DNA of 64,000 bases from NCBI GenBank assembly GCA_019009955.1, contig CM032230.1, positions 108,977,001 through 109,041,000 of the forward strand. Reading direction: 5' to 3'. Under the pieces are notes generated by a model. That model saw only the letters and a list, made by a program, of their open reading frames with translations, did not search any database and was not told the DNA's origin. Below are positions 13,449 through 24,411 of the stretch, in pieces. Position numbers and translations under genes: made by a program. This DNA comes from Riptortus pedestris (taxonomy: Eukaryota > Arthropoda > Insecta > Hemiptera > Alydidae). Position 1 is the first letter of the stretch. Each line of letters opens with the position of its first letter.

Positions 13449-16400
13449 CTTTTGGAGTATATATCACAATATTTATTAGTAATAATAGAATCTTTACTGA
13501 TGTAGAGATCCTTTCACGGGCAGTAAGATTACATAGAGGAAGAGGTTGATGAATGAAGCAGCACTAAAAATAAAGAAGCCAGCATAAGTAGAAGATAGTC
13601 TCATGTTAGCTGGAGGATGAATAAAGTGTTCTTTGGAGTAAAAATCAATCTATCAAGAGCAACTGAAATAAAATAGCCAATGGGATGGATAGTCAGTTGT
13701 CTGCAGTATGAAAAGGTGGAGCAGATATTGTGCCATGGGGTAGAATAAAAAAATGGTACCAAATTTGATAGTTGCTGATCAGGAACTGAGTAAATAACAG
13801 AAAGTTGTTAGGCGTAGATAACCTACTGTCTGGGCATTTAGAAGACATTATTTTTTAATAAACAAATTTGTTTACTACAGAAAATAAATAATTAACTCAA
13901 AACCTTTTTAATAAATGACTTATTTTTCTTCACAATGAGGACTAACATTCATAGTAAATGACTTTAAATTTCATGTATATCAAAAGAAATAAAAAGAACC
14001 AATGTTGAGAATTCAGTTTTGGTAAAGGTGTGATCATGTATTTACAAAAAAAAATATATTTCACTGACCCAACTGGTAAAGTTATTTATTATTTTTTTAA
14101 ATTAAAATCTTTGTTTGAAGAAAGATGTTTGGGAATGGAAGAAGAGAAAAAAATTGTATTTTAATCAGGGGTTATGGAGGGAAAAACCTCTGTGTCAGAT
14201 GGAGCAAGGGAGGGAGAGTGGTGGGATGCTCCTTGAGGGCACTCAGTTGATTAGTGTGAACTGAATGTGACAAAGGTTGGCACTGGCGACAAAGACCCTC
14301 TTTCACTAATAACGTTGCCCAACCTGCTGACCGCTGTTTCCAACCCTTCTTCTCCTATAACATCCATTTGACATAATCTGAGAGAAATAAACCAACTATG
14401 TGAACTAATTAGTTAAATAGGATTGATGGAAAAAAAGAGGGTCAAACCTAGGACAACAGTAGATTTATAACAAAAGCTTTTAATTTAGATTCTACTATTC
14501 TAGTTGCCATTGCTTTGAAAAAACAAAACAATTATAAAAAATATGTATTTATAGCAAGATTAAATGTCTTAGAAAGAATAGGGGGTGGGGGATAATTTAA
14601 GAACATACTAAGTCAGAAATTAAATGAAAAAAAAAACATAAGAAGCAGAAATGAATTTTTAGTTGGATAACTGATCTACTAAAAAGCAATTTTTGTATTT
14701 AACTATAAAAAAAGTGAGGTTTGTCTAAATTCAAGTTGTACTGGTTGAGGTTTAGTTTTTTATTTTTATTTATTTATTTTTAAAGTCATTAAGGGCTAAA
14801 AATGAAGTATCGTGTCTCTTCTTGTCAAATAGTAGTAACAAGTTTTATTATTAATATTACATTAGCCAGTGCATTCTCATTTATGTCTAATAACTATGTA
14901 AACGAGAGGGGGTGGAGGCAAGGGAAGTCCTTCTGTTTAGTCAGAAATATTTTATTTCCCCAAATATATAACTGAAATTTGTCATGGCATGGAGTTATAA
15001 GTTTTTGTATCTCTTGTAGTCTGTACTCGTGTTTGTTTACCAGTTTAACTTGGGGAAAAACTATATTATATTGGTGGGGATCAACAAGATCAAATTACAT
15101 AGAAAAATATTATTTTCTATCATCAAGTACCCAAATCACATAGAATTAATTTATATCTGTCAGTTTATGTTTTGAACATTTATTTTTTAGATCTATTATT
15201 TCATGAGCCAACAACTGTGTATCTTGGATATTCATAACAATGTAATTTTCCAACATTCAGGAACGAGTGTTTAACTTCAGCAGTATCACTATCAATCTGA
15301 CAAATTTTTATAGTTTTTGCTCCACACTTCCTTAGACCCGGGATATTCTCTTTGGAACTGCAGCCAGGTGCAACCAATACCAAGAGGGTGGCTCTGAACA
15401 AGTGCGTTGAAAAGACTGTTAGAGATAAATGCCGATTCCAAAGTGTTAGAATAAGTGTCCCGCAAAGCTTTAAACAAAAGATGAATTTCAATTTTCGATT
15501 TTTATATGTACTATTCAAAGATTTAAGTGATGATGACTTATAGTGGAGAGAAAAATAAATTCATAAAAGTATGCCATCATTTTTACAATTCTTACGCTCA
15601 GAGAATGATTGATGGATTGTGCCTTGTTAATAAGTGAAAAATGTTGTGCTCTTGAGCAACAAAGAATTTACAAACACAAATTCTTGGCTTCTTTCAGAGT
15701 AATTTACAATGAGTGCTGAAGCAGGCTAAAGAACCAGAGGTGGCTGGCGAGAAGAGTTAATGAAAAATGCAAATTAACAAAAGTTATAAGTCAAAACTCT
15801 AAAGTAAGCTTAAAAATAAAAAACAGTCAATTTAAATTATTGATTTTTGTAAAGGATTTAGAACAAATGTAAACAATAGTTATTTCAGAAAAATTGGAAT
15901 TTGAGAAAAAATCTAATATTTGAAATAATTTAAGAATAGATTAGAATTAATTTTAGTGAGAGATAAACTTTGGAGGCGGAACACCGCCTCCCTCCCCGTC
16001 CCCTTAACAACAGGTTGCAGAGGCAGGGCTGTTTCAGTAAAGTATTGTGATTTGTAAAGCTTAAAGTTGCAAGGATAGCTCAGAGGTAATTTGTAGGACA
16101 TCTAATTAGGTTATTTCTGTTGAATTCCAAGAGAGGCCATTATACATTTTCTTTAGCTGTGCCATATATGTTATCTGACTTCTAACCATTCCCCAGTGCT
16201 TACTCAGCATTTCAAGGCACTTAAGGAACTACTGGTATAAACAAGAGAACAACATTGTTGAGAATGTCATAAATAATGTAGGATGTGTCAACTTGACCAC
16301 ACAATCTCCAGCAAAAGCCTAGTGCCTATGGGCTTGACCCTTATTCTTTTGAATTAAATTAACTTTTAAATTTTATGAATAAAATTAAAGACAAATTTTT

Positions 16401-17368
16401 GGTCCAAAATAATTATTTTCAATTTCAATAATTTTTTAAAACCTCTTTAGCATGGTCTAAGAGCTTGGTGAAATAATTTTGCGCAGGACCATCAATCCTC
16501 CACATGTATTCACTTGTTGTTAGACCTTATTAACATGAACATTTATCTTTACTATCATGACTTGAAATTTCCCAGTAAGAAACTTTCATTAGAAATGATC
16601 GTTTATATATTTGGGAAACCATTCTCTTTTTTAGTATTTTAACAATATTAATACGTTTCACTTTTAATTAATTGTTTCAAACTATCTACAAGTCCAAAGG
16701 GGTGAAATCGTATAATACTTTAAAGAATACAAATGCAAAACCACAATTGATAACTTGGCTACTTAATTTGAAAAAAATATAGGAAAATGTGTGATAAATT
16801 TATTTAAGAGCTTATTTTTTTCTTATAATTAAAGGTACATGCATTAGAAAAATCTCAAATAATATTAAATATTTACATTAATAATCATAAATGTCAAATA
16901 TTCTATTAAAATATTTGGAACCCAAAAAAAAAAAAATCTACTTGAGTACACTAAAAAAAAAATGTAATAATAATCTGAATTTTCAAAACTTGTTGCTTAT
17001 AAATTGGATAGCAGAAACACATTTATGATGAATATTATACTATTAGTTAATTAATTTATAATTGGAGAAAATTATATATTGAATAATGATGATAAGAATT
17101 TTATCCTTAATGAAAAAAAAAAAAAACAAAAAAAAATAACATTATTATATTTAAGCATATTCTTAGTTTTAAAAGTAGAAATTAAAAATAAATGACTTCA
17201 AACTACATACAAATTTTAATGACAAGTCATAAATTAGAGGAAATCTACAAAATAAATTAGAGGGAGGGGATTTATAAAATAAATAAAAACAAAAATGAAC
17301 TTTGTCTTATAGAGCTCATTAAGTGCGAGGATAGGCCATTTTGTTTCTTTAGTTATTTAGAAACTTAC
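11200..17368 (-). other. intron sequence of the coiled-coil gene
   Basis: AT-rich with no supported exon or RNA gene. It contains a TA microsatellite at about 13395-13446, poly-A runs, and a moderately complex GC-richer patch at 14160-14400 without an open frame. Open frames at 15201-15543 overlap on both strands and match nothing I know. I treat them as chance. Confidence 0.55.
13395..13446. repeat. (TA)n microsatellite
   Basis: About 52 bp of TA in an intron of the coiled-coil gene. Confidence 0.95.
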
Positions 17369-17392
17369 CCGTATGGAGACGGCATATGTTTC
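17369..17392 (-). CDS. candidate 24-nt in-frame microexon
   Basis: On the minus strand, TTGGATATACAG is followed by 24 nt (GAAACATATGCC…TACGG) and then a perfect donor GTAAGTTTC. It lies between the exons at 20646 and 11199. Inserted there (phase 2 in, phase 2 out) it has no stop and keeps the frame, adding eight residues and changing the junction to R-KHMPSPY-G-LQKQ. Length divisible by three, a perfect donor and position inside a coding intron fit a regulated microexon of the kind common in neuronal transcripts. Against it, the acceptor pyrimidine tract is only moderate (TTTTTTG some 30 nt upstream), and such a short match could arise by chance. Transcript reads are needed to settle it. Confidence 0.4.
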
Positions 17393-18498
17393 CTGTATAT
17401 CCAATAATAATTATTGATAACAAAAAATTATTACACATTATTATTTAAGTGCTAAAACTAAACTATAAAAGAAAATCCCTATAGAAGGCTAGCACTTTAA
17501 TGGGAGGGTATTTGTTTTTCGTATTATTGTCTGTTGTGTTATGACCACTCATAATGGGGCTAGTATTTCAATTGGAGTTTATTTAGAAGGCAGGAATTAT
17601 GAATAGGATGAGGTAACCACTGGTGAAAGGGCAAGTTTCAGGTAAAGTGTACAATCAGGGTGTTTTGAGAAAAAAAAAATAAACAATTTTAATTAAATTT
17701 GTGTAAATTAATGAATGTTATCAATGGATGATTAATTTTTTTCTGTTTATCAACACTCTATCAATCGAGTGCTTCACTGACTCAAGTCAGAGAAGGAAGA
17801 CATAATTCATAATATCATACACTTATTAGTTTATAAGTAATAAACCAATTTCTATCATTTCAATTTTCTGTTAATACAAAATGAGATACTCAAACTGTAT
17901 TTGTATCATTAGTTTAGTTTTGACAGATGTGGCAATGACAATTTTGCCTCATGTGAAATTCCTGCTAATTTTCTTTGTGGTTAATCTCAAGGAGAAGACA
18001 ATGGAAAATCACAGCTCTTGTACTTACACCAAGGAGTGCACTTTCATGCAGTCGGTTGTATTTTAATATTTTTATTATAAATTAGGTAGTTACTGTTCTC
18101 AGAAACAGCTATATAATCGGTTCCGTTAAGTGACAACTTATTGTGATAGAGGCAGGAGATGAGATATTGCTATGGTAAAATTATTTCAACTTTAAATTTC
18201 CATTCAAAGTAACTTTGTGCCAAAAATAAGACTTATATAATTAGAACAAAGTAAATTTATAACTGTATAACATTGTTACTTTAGACATTATTCTTCATGT
18301 TTAATTTACCATCCAGATAAGTAATTTACCTACTGCGATTATTATATTTAAGTTATTACATGATGTCAAAGCCTCCTACAGAACAATTTTATATATATGA
18401 GACGCTTAGTACAAAATGAATTAAAAATTTATTTTTTATTTAATTAATTCAATTTTCTACATGTCATCAGAAAAAGTAATAATTCTCAAGATCTATTT

Positions 18499-19208
18499 GA
18501 GGGGTTTGGTGCAGAAACGGTGTAACCCACAAATACCCATTTCTTTATATTTTTGTGTTTTTTGTTACTTCATTATATTGTTTTTATAGCCTATCATTTT
18601 TGTACTTTTTTCAGGTGGCATTCAGGAATAAAACATTAGTGGTGTAACTTGTAGACAACTATTTTGAAATTAATTGAGTGCAAAATTGGTGTAACCCACT
18701 ATGGATTCATTTGTCTAGACATTTTTGTAATATTACCTTAAAAAGTTACATTATTTACTAATGTCAGTAAAGAAACAAGTTGTACTTTGCATTCCAAGTT
18801 TGTAGCAAAATGTTGTTTATTTTCTTTAATACATACTGTTTATTTAATTTAAATAGTGTTATTTCCACCATTTTTCTTAAAACTATGGCAATGTAGGTTA
18901 CTTCATTCTTGCAGTAAATACATATTTTGTTCATAGAGAGCAACAATGACGTATAAAAATACAAAAATGTGGAATACACCAATAAAGCCTAAAATTTTTC
19001 TTGGAGGAAAAATGGTGTAACCCACAATTGTGGCAAATTTTTAAATTCATGTAAACAGCAAATATTTACATTTACTAATATTGCTCCTGGTACAAAGAAC
19101 AATTTTTGTAGCAGTAATAGTTAATTTATACAGTTTCTTTAACTTTTACTCCTTCTTTCTAAAAAACCGGAAACTTGTGGGTTACACCGTTTCAGCACCA
19201 AACCCCTC
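18499..19208. mobile_element. non-autonomous DNA transposon with terminal inverted repeats
   Basis: The left end (18499) reads GAGGGGTTTGGTGCAGAAAC then GGTGTAACCCACAA. The right end (to 19208) is its inverse, ending GCACCAAACCCCTC. Arms are about 34 bp and nearly perfect. The inner box GGTGTAACCCAC recurs in direct orientation at 18519-18530, 18688-18699 and 19014-19025, and inverted at 19177-19188; a degenerate copy lies near 18640. Such repeated subterminal boxes are typical of transposase-binding sites. ATTT abuts both ends and may be a 4-bp target duplication. At 710 bp with no transposase-like frame, it must be moved by a partner in trans. I cannot assign the superfamily. Confidence 0.8.
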
Positions 19209-19228
19209 ATTTATTAATCTCTATTGTG

Positions 19229-19434
19229 TGGTACTAAGTCTAATTGGGACAGGTTGTCTATGGGGTAGGTACCACCCTTTTCCAGGAAGGGTGAGACTAA
19301 GGATTTTATTTAATGAATTCATCACTAAATAAATTCCTAATGCCCAGGTGAGAAATAAACTCATGACTCTAGGTTCATCAAGTGAGACTAAGACCAACAC
19401 CTTAACTCAAATGACTAACCTGAGCTCCAAAAAC
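19229..19434 (-). mobile_element. tRNA-derived SINE, degenerate
   Basis: On the minus strand it runs from GGAGCTCAGGTTAGTCATTT through a decayed tRNA-like head to a body containing TTTATTTAGTGATGAATTC and CCTTAGTCTCACCCTTCC, ending near CTGTCCCAATTAGAC. The body matches the better-preserved copies at 22084-22310 and 44365-44592. Non-coding; mobilised by LINE machinery. Confidence 0.8.
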
Positions 19435-20645
19435 TCTCATGAATCATATGCACAAAAATAACTAATCAAATTAGACGAATGAAAAAATAACTTATTAATA
19501 TTGAAACAAAAGTTGCTTAATCTAATATATAAACTTTATGTGTATTGCTTCTGCTCTGTGTATTTCATATGTTCAGTCTTCAAAATACGAATGTCTTTGC
19601 CTAACTTCATGAACTTTATTCATTAATATTTTTAAACTTTATTTGTGTTGTATGACTGTCTGGATATACTTTCAGGGGATATTCATTGATAATAAAACAA
19701 TGATACTAAACTCCTACAACTGTATTGCAATTTTTGTGAATATTTAGTCTTTTTCATAATTCTACCCTAATACTTGTTACATGCCATCATCAAACTACAG
19801 ATACTTCCAATAAAAACTTGTCTAACTGTTAATTTCAGAGAACTCAATAATGAGCTTAGAATATTAAAAATAGATTAAACTACCATCTGAAATAGTGGCC
19901 TATCTGTTTCATTTTTTTTTTTAATTAATTCACTCAGGACTGCTAAATATATAGTAATTGTGCCTTTTTACAATGATATCACAGCTGTTAAAAGAAGTTC
20001 TGTTGTATTTGGGACTGTTGAATCAAATATAATGACAAAACAGGTGTGGTAGTACATTATCCTTGATTGATCACCAAATAGTATATGTTTAAAGTATCTT
20101 TATTCGAAACAATTTAACTAAATAATGCTGACACAAAAATTTAATTGGTAATGAGGGTGCTATAGATAGTTACTTCCTTGTACAAAGTAAAAGAAGTATT
20201 GTAATTACAGAAATTTTTGGTTTTCAGATTTTAACGGAATTATCCATTTTGATCTTCCCGGAATCCCTTTTGATTAGTTTTAACAAGATATCTATATGGA
20301 TGTATATGTCTCGCATAGCTCAAAAATGACTACCCATGGAATGTTGAAATTTCATAATTAGCACTGCAGTATCGTCTAGTTGAGCACCTCATTATTTGAA
20401 CAAAATCTACCCAGAGGGACAGGGGAGGAGGAGAATATATTAAAAAAAGAATATTGTTTACAGTCATTTTTGTTTGTCATAAAAACATCAATAAATTATC
20501 TCCTTTGAAATAATGTGCATCAAAAACCTTTTGTATCTTTAATTCAATAGGAGTAAAAAGGAGTCAATTAGTCTCCCCATCAGTTTCTTGTTTTACTTTT
20601 TTTTTTAAATATCTAAGGAAATGTATTAATATATTTGTGATTTAC

Positions 20646-20827
20646 CTCATAAGCAGCTGCCTGAGTGTGGCCTCTTCGTCATGGTCTTGGGTCAGCTGGT
20701 CACCATCCCTGGCCTTGCTCCGGTCCTCCTTGGTGTTGGAGAGCCTCATCCACCCTCTGAACCGCGTCCTGCTTCCCCTCGGCACTGCCAACACACCACT
20801 ACCTTCCGATACCACAACCACAGCCAT
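20646..20827 (-). CDS. N-terminal coding exon of the coiled-coil protein
   Basis: The coding part is 60 codons plus two bases. ATG at 20827 gives MAVVVVSEGSGVLAVPRGSR, then a basic/polar stretch, then DEEATLRQLLM and AG| at a good donor (AG|GTAAAT). AG joins T at 11199 to make Ser, exactly in phase. The whole exon probably starts at 20870, where a strong pyrimidine tract (TTTCTTTTTTTTGG) precedes TTCAG. In that case 20828-20870 is 5' UTR, with an in-frame TGA directly before the ATG. A later acceptor (TTGGCAG, about position 20786) would drop the first 13 or so codons and allow upstream coding exons. A second frame is open for about 28 codons but does not reach the donor in a usable phase. 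Confidence 0.78.
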
Positions 20828-20869
20828 TCAGTCATCTCTACCAATACACCCTACATCCTCTCCAATTAT

Positions 20870-20905
20870 ACTGAACAAGACTCCAAAAAAAAGAAATATA
20901 TATAT
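20870..20905 (-). promoter_or_regulatory. 3' splice acceptor deciding the start of the 5'UTR/ATG exon
   Basis: On the minus strand a run of T/C (TATATTTCTTTTTTTTGG) leads to GTTCAG|TATAATTGG. It is the strongest acceptor near the 20.7-kb exon. Because an in-frame stop precedes the ATG, use of this acceptor implies upstream exons are untranslated for this isoform. Confidence 0.5.
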
Positions 20906-21205
20906 ATATACATATTTCGACTTCAGATTTTTTAATATTAAATCAAAACTAAATTTGATTGATCAATGAAGCTATTTTCAAACTGAATATGAGAATCACA
21001 TAAAGGAAGGTGATTTTTAATTTATGATATAACAGAAAGAAGTCTAAAGCATTTCTATTCTAAACAAATATATTGGCGTATAATGATCTCCTCCATAGAG
21101 TACATCTAACATAAGGAATTTTGGAAAGTAGTTCTAATCATAACAACACTGATATGATATCACTTGTAGGCAAAAGGTCAGATTTATAGAAACACTATTT
21201 CTCCA

Positions 21206-21476
21206 TCATGAACTTTATTAAAACTCTACATGTATTACAAATTTTTACTTCAACACCTCATCAGGAGTACAGCTCGCTTATAAAAACGGACTCAGAGCAT
21301 TGCCTAGGAAGACATCCTTTCTAAAGACTGGCTTCTTTTATACTATATAGATGATTGCACTAGTCTAGGCCATGGGCTGACTCCATTTTTAGTAGTAAGT
21401 TCTTGATGAGCAGTAGAAGTAGCTCCTGATGAGGTGTTGTAGTAAAAAATGGGAAACATGCAGAGTTTTAATAAAA
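21206..21476. mobile_element. foldback (long inverted repeat) element
   Basis: The left arm, about 21206-21275, contains TTTATTAAAACTCTACATGT … AACACCTCATCAGGAG. The right arm, about 21411-21476, is its inverse: CTCCTGATGAGGTGTT … ATGCAGAGTTTTAATAAA. The spacer is about 135 bp. It abuts the minimal AGCAG copy at 21477. There is no coding frame. Confidence 0.7.
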
Positions 21477-21552
21477 GTCCGTCACACAGGGGCTGCATTA
21501 ACTAAGCAGATTTCCCAAGTGCACCACGTATTCCCTTAAGGGAAATCTGCTA
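21477..21552 (-). mobile_element. AGCAG-family repeat, ends only
   Basis: The two ends of the family are fused with no core. The right end in inverse (GTCCGTCACACAGGGGCTGC … AAGCAGATTTCCC) is followed within 20 bp by the inverse left-end palindrome TTCCCTTAAGGGAAATCTGC. This is the smallest copy in the window, made by internal deletion. Confidence 0.75.
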
Positions 21553-22083
21553 AAATGGATGAAGAAGAAATACCGTTTCTATAATTCTGACCCTTTTCCT
21601 ACAAGTTATATCAGATGTGATTGGTATGGGTTCTGCCAAAAACAAGTCATTCTCTGCCTTTCTGAGGATTAACAATTAAAACTAAGCTAATGTCCACATG
21701 TTTGCCTGTACTACAGTTCAAAAAGTCTCAGAAGATTACTGTATATATCTTTATCTTACTATTCTCCTGCTGACCTCTTTGCTTCTGTTCACACATATTA
21801 CTGCAAAGTCCTTCTCTGCATATCACAAGCTGGCAGTTCACAATATGAATACCTCAGCTCGTATATTAGTGTAGACTCCTAGTTAAATATTCTTTTGTAC
21901 ATTATTTTTAAGATTAAGTGTTTTTTGTACATTAGATTTAAGCCCCCTCTTTGTAATAATTTTAAATATTTTTCAATAATTAGGAAAGATTAGGGAAGAA
22001 TTTACTTGACTTACAAAGGTGAATGAATTGCACTCAATTTAAATTTGTTAGATAGATTGATTCCCTTCCTTCAATTCTGTGGA

Positions 22084-22310
22084 GGCTCAGGTTAGCCATG
22101 TGAGTTAAAGCGTTGACCTTAATCTCACATGGTATAAACCTCGAGTGACGAGTTTGATTCCCGCCTGGGCAATGGAATTTATTTAGTGGCGGAATTCATT
22201 AAATAAAATCCTTAGTCCCACCCTGGGTAGTAAAGGGTGATAACCTGCAGATGACCCGTCCCAATTAGCCTTAGTTGCAAAAAGTGGATATTAATAAATA
22301 ATTTTTTCAA
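22084..22310 (+). mobile_element. tRNA-derived SINE, well preserved head
   Basis: It begins GGCTCAGGTTAGCCATGTGA with an A-box-like TTAGCCATGTGAGTTAAAG, and carries a B-box-like GAGTTTGATTCCC near 22150. The body has the paired phrases AGTGGCGGAATTCATTAAAT and CCTTAGTCCCACCCTGGGTA, with GATGACCCGTCCCAATTAGC near the end. This is the usual SINE layout of a polymerase III promoter head plus a LINE-related tail. Cephalopods are known to carry abundant tRNA-derived SINEs of this kind. Confidence 0.85.
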
Positions 22311-22677
22311 TTCTGTGTGCGGTAATTTACAGCTTCCATTGCGTGCATTACTCAGTAATTGGATCTTCTCAAGTTCCTGGACAAACAAGATGTTTCGGGC
22401 TTTAGGAAAAGGCCCGGATGTAAGTCATTGGATGACCAGAGCAGAGCTTGTAGAGGATGGGGGTCTGAAATCACATTATCTTTCTGACTTATGAGACCCC
22501 TTTAAGTTGGCGGTAGAGCACCAGGTCTTATAAGGACTGGTAATATTTACTAGTTCGTTATTACATAGAAGTCAGGATTACCAGTTTTTAAATTATTTTG
22601 AATATAAAAACATTATCTAATCTAAGATGGGTATCTTTCATTCATGGAAAATTTCATTGTACTATTGAATCCTATTT

Positions 22678-22711
22678 AGCAGATTTCCCTTGGGGGAAAT
22701 CAGCTATTGAG

Positions 22712-22776
<65 letters not shown>

Positions 22777-23230
22777 TAAATATATGTCTGTTACCACTCT
22801 AGCGGTCGCAATTTTCATTTAATCGTTACGAAACTCGATATATAAGTGTTTTATGCAAAAAGAAAGATCAAGTTCGTTAACGGTTGAAAATTCTTAATAT
22901 CTCCGTTATTATGCGTCGGACCAAAAAAATTGTATAGAACTAATCTTATTGCAAATAAAATGTTCTGTAAATGTTGTTATATATATTTTTTCATTATCTT
23001 TAATATTAACCGAGATAGTTGGGTTTTTTTAGTTTTCGGCCTTCAATAAACCCCCACTCCCATTCCTGTCATATCAACAAAAAGCTCTATATTATGAAGC
23101 ACTTTATTTCAAGCCTTACTAACAAATATTGTTCTCATTGAACCATTAACGTCATGAGATAAATTCAAATACGTGTCTCAAGTGGGAAATCTGCTTAATT
23201 AACGCAGTCCCTGCGTGACGGACGTTTTTG
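22678..23230 (+). mobile_element. AGCAG-family repeat, complete one-core copy
   Basis: It runs from the left-end palindrome (AGCAGATTTCCCTTGGGGGA…) to the right end GTGGGAAATCTGCTTAATTA…CTGCGTGACGGAC. Part of the left arm is replaced by the TA microsatellite at about 22717-22772. The core starts at the CTCTAGCGGTCGCAA box and contains GATCAAGTTCGTTAACGG, ATCTCCGTTATTATGCGTCG, ATATTAACCGAGATA and CGGCCTTCAATAAACCCCCA. About 550 bp. No protein is encoded; it is a useful reference copy for the family. Confidence 0.85.
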
Positions 23231-23643
23231 ATTTCTAAAGCGGACATAGAAAGCGTATAACAGAACTTCATAGAAAGAAAGGCAAGCGAAAAAGAGTGGG
23301 TTATTTCATTTGAAAAAGAAAGTCAGGCCATTTGAGATGCAGAATTGCTATATTTAAATGAGAGAAATCACGCGAGCCGACAGTAAAAAATAAAAAAGGC
23401 GCCCGCTTCTAGGCTCGAAACTAAACTGCAGGTGAGGGAGAAAAGAAATCTAATCACATCACGAAATACTCTGCCAAATCTTTCGATTTACACGACAGAC
23501 TCCTCAAATCACATTAAGGCAAGATGGGCGTGGCAGCCTCAGAACTGGGATAAAGCGAAAAAAATGGGGGCAGACTCAAATCCGCTTATAGTAAATCGTC
23601 TGCGGTGCTATTGACACCGAGAATTTCTCCGTACTTATGTTTT

Positions 23644-24183
23644 AGCAGGTTTCACTTAAGGGAAATCAGTTATTGAGGTTGTACTTATGACGCGATTTTT
23701 GAAATATTTGTTCAAATGTCCATCGAGCTTACCCAGTAGATGACGAAAAGGTCCGTCACGCAGGGGCTGCGTAAACTAAGCAGATTTCCCACGTGAAGTT
23801 TTACAATAGAGAAATTTCACGAGAGTCGAGCAGTTAAGGAAACGGCCGAACTAGCTTTTGGCGGGAAAGTCACCCGTCCGTTAGCCACCCAGATTTAATA
23901 AAAATGCAAATATCTCGGTTAATATTCAAGACAGAGAATAAATGTATATAACAATATTTATAGTAAATTGAATTTGCAATAACATTGATTCTGTACAATT
24001 TTTCGATCCGACGTATAGTAACGGAGATATTTTGAATTTTCGAAAATCCTCCCCTCTAACCCCCCCCCTCCCACTGGTCCGATTTCAGCCGTTAACGAAC
24101 TTGATCTTTCTTTTTACATAAAACGACTAAATATCGAGTTTGGTAACGATCAAACAAAAATTGCGACCGCTAGAGCGGTAACA

Positions 24184-24274
<91 letters not shown>

Positions 24275-24394
24275 TTGAACGTACCTCATTTTCGTCATCT
24301 ACTAGGTAGGATCGATGGACATTTGAAGAAAAATTTCGAAAATTCCGTCATGAGTACCTCCATAGCTGATTTCCCTTAACGGAAATCTGCTAAA
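23644..24394 (-). mobile_element. AGCAG-family repeat, inverted-arm composite copy
   Basis: A plus-strand left arm (23644-23749: AGCAGGTTTCACTTAAGGGA … GATGACGAAAA) is fused at a shared GGTCCGT to a whole minus-strand copy (about 23750-24394). That copy has the right end GTCACGCAGGGGCTGCGTAA, a core with the CCGTTAACGAACTTGATCTT box, a CA/TA microsatellite and an inverse left arm. The result has terminal inverted arms of about 100 bp, unlike the simple copies. The minus part also carries the longer GC-rich right segment (CGAACTAGCTTTTGGCGG) seen near 32800. Confidence 0.8.
24184..24271. repeat. (CA)n(TA)n compound microsatellite
   Basis: About 36 bp of CA followed by about 52 bp of TA. It sits inside an AGCAG-family copy at the position where other copies carry TA repeats. 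Confidence 0.95.
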
Positions 24395-24411
24395 TGAGGT
24401 CCGTTCCAAAC
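24272..24411. mobile_element. ~140-bp inverted-repeat unit nested at an AGCAG left arm
   Basis: The 20-bp ends GTTTTGAACGTACCTCATTT and AAATGAGGTCCGTTCCAAAC are inverse with two mismatches. Inside lies the left arm with its CATCGATCC/GGATCGATG box and palindrome. A second unit of the same layout is at 26609-26752. It may be a small MITE that gave rise to the arm. Confidence 0.6.

Larger units (their letters stand above)
17393..20645 (-). other. intron of the coiled-coil gene
   Basis: Besides the TIR element at 18499-19208 and the SINE at 19229-19434, this is plain AT-rich sequence with no coding signal that I can support. Confidence 0.55.

Noticed and set aside
15201..15543. Overlapping ORFs on both strands near 15.3 kb
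   Set aside because: No domain, no splice signals in phase with the coiled-coil exons, and both strands are equally open, which suggests chance in a GC-richer patch.
20646..20790. Alternative frame AEGKQDAVQRVDEALQ in the 20.7-kb exon
   Set aside because: Coiled-coil-like, but it hits a stop before the donor and does not match the phase of the next exon, whereas the chosen frame does.
21206..21476. CTGATGAGG … GGGAAACATG as a hammerhead ribozyme core
   Set aside because: The sequence between CTGATGA and GAAA does not form a stem II, and no matching stem I or III is evident.
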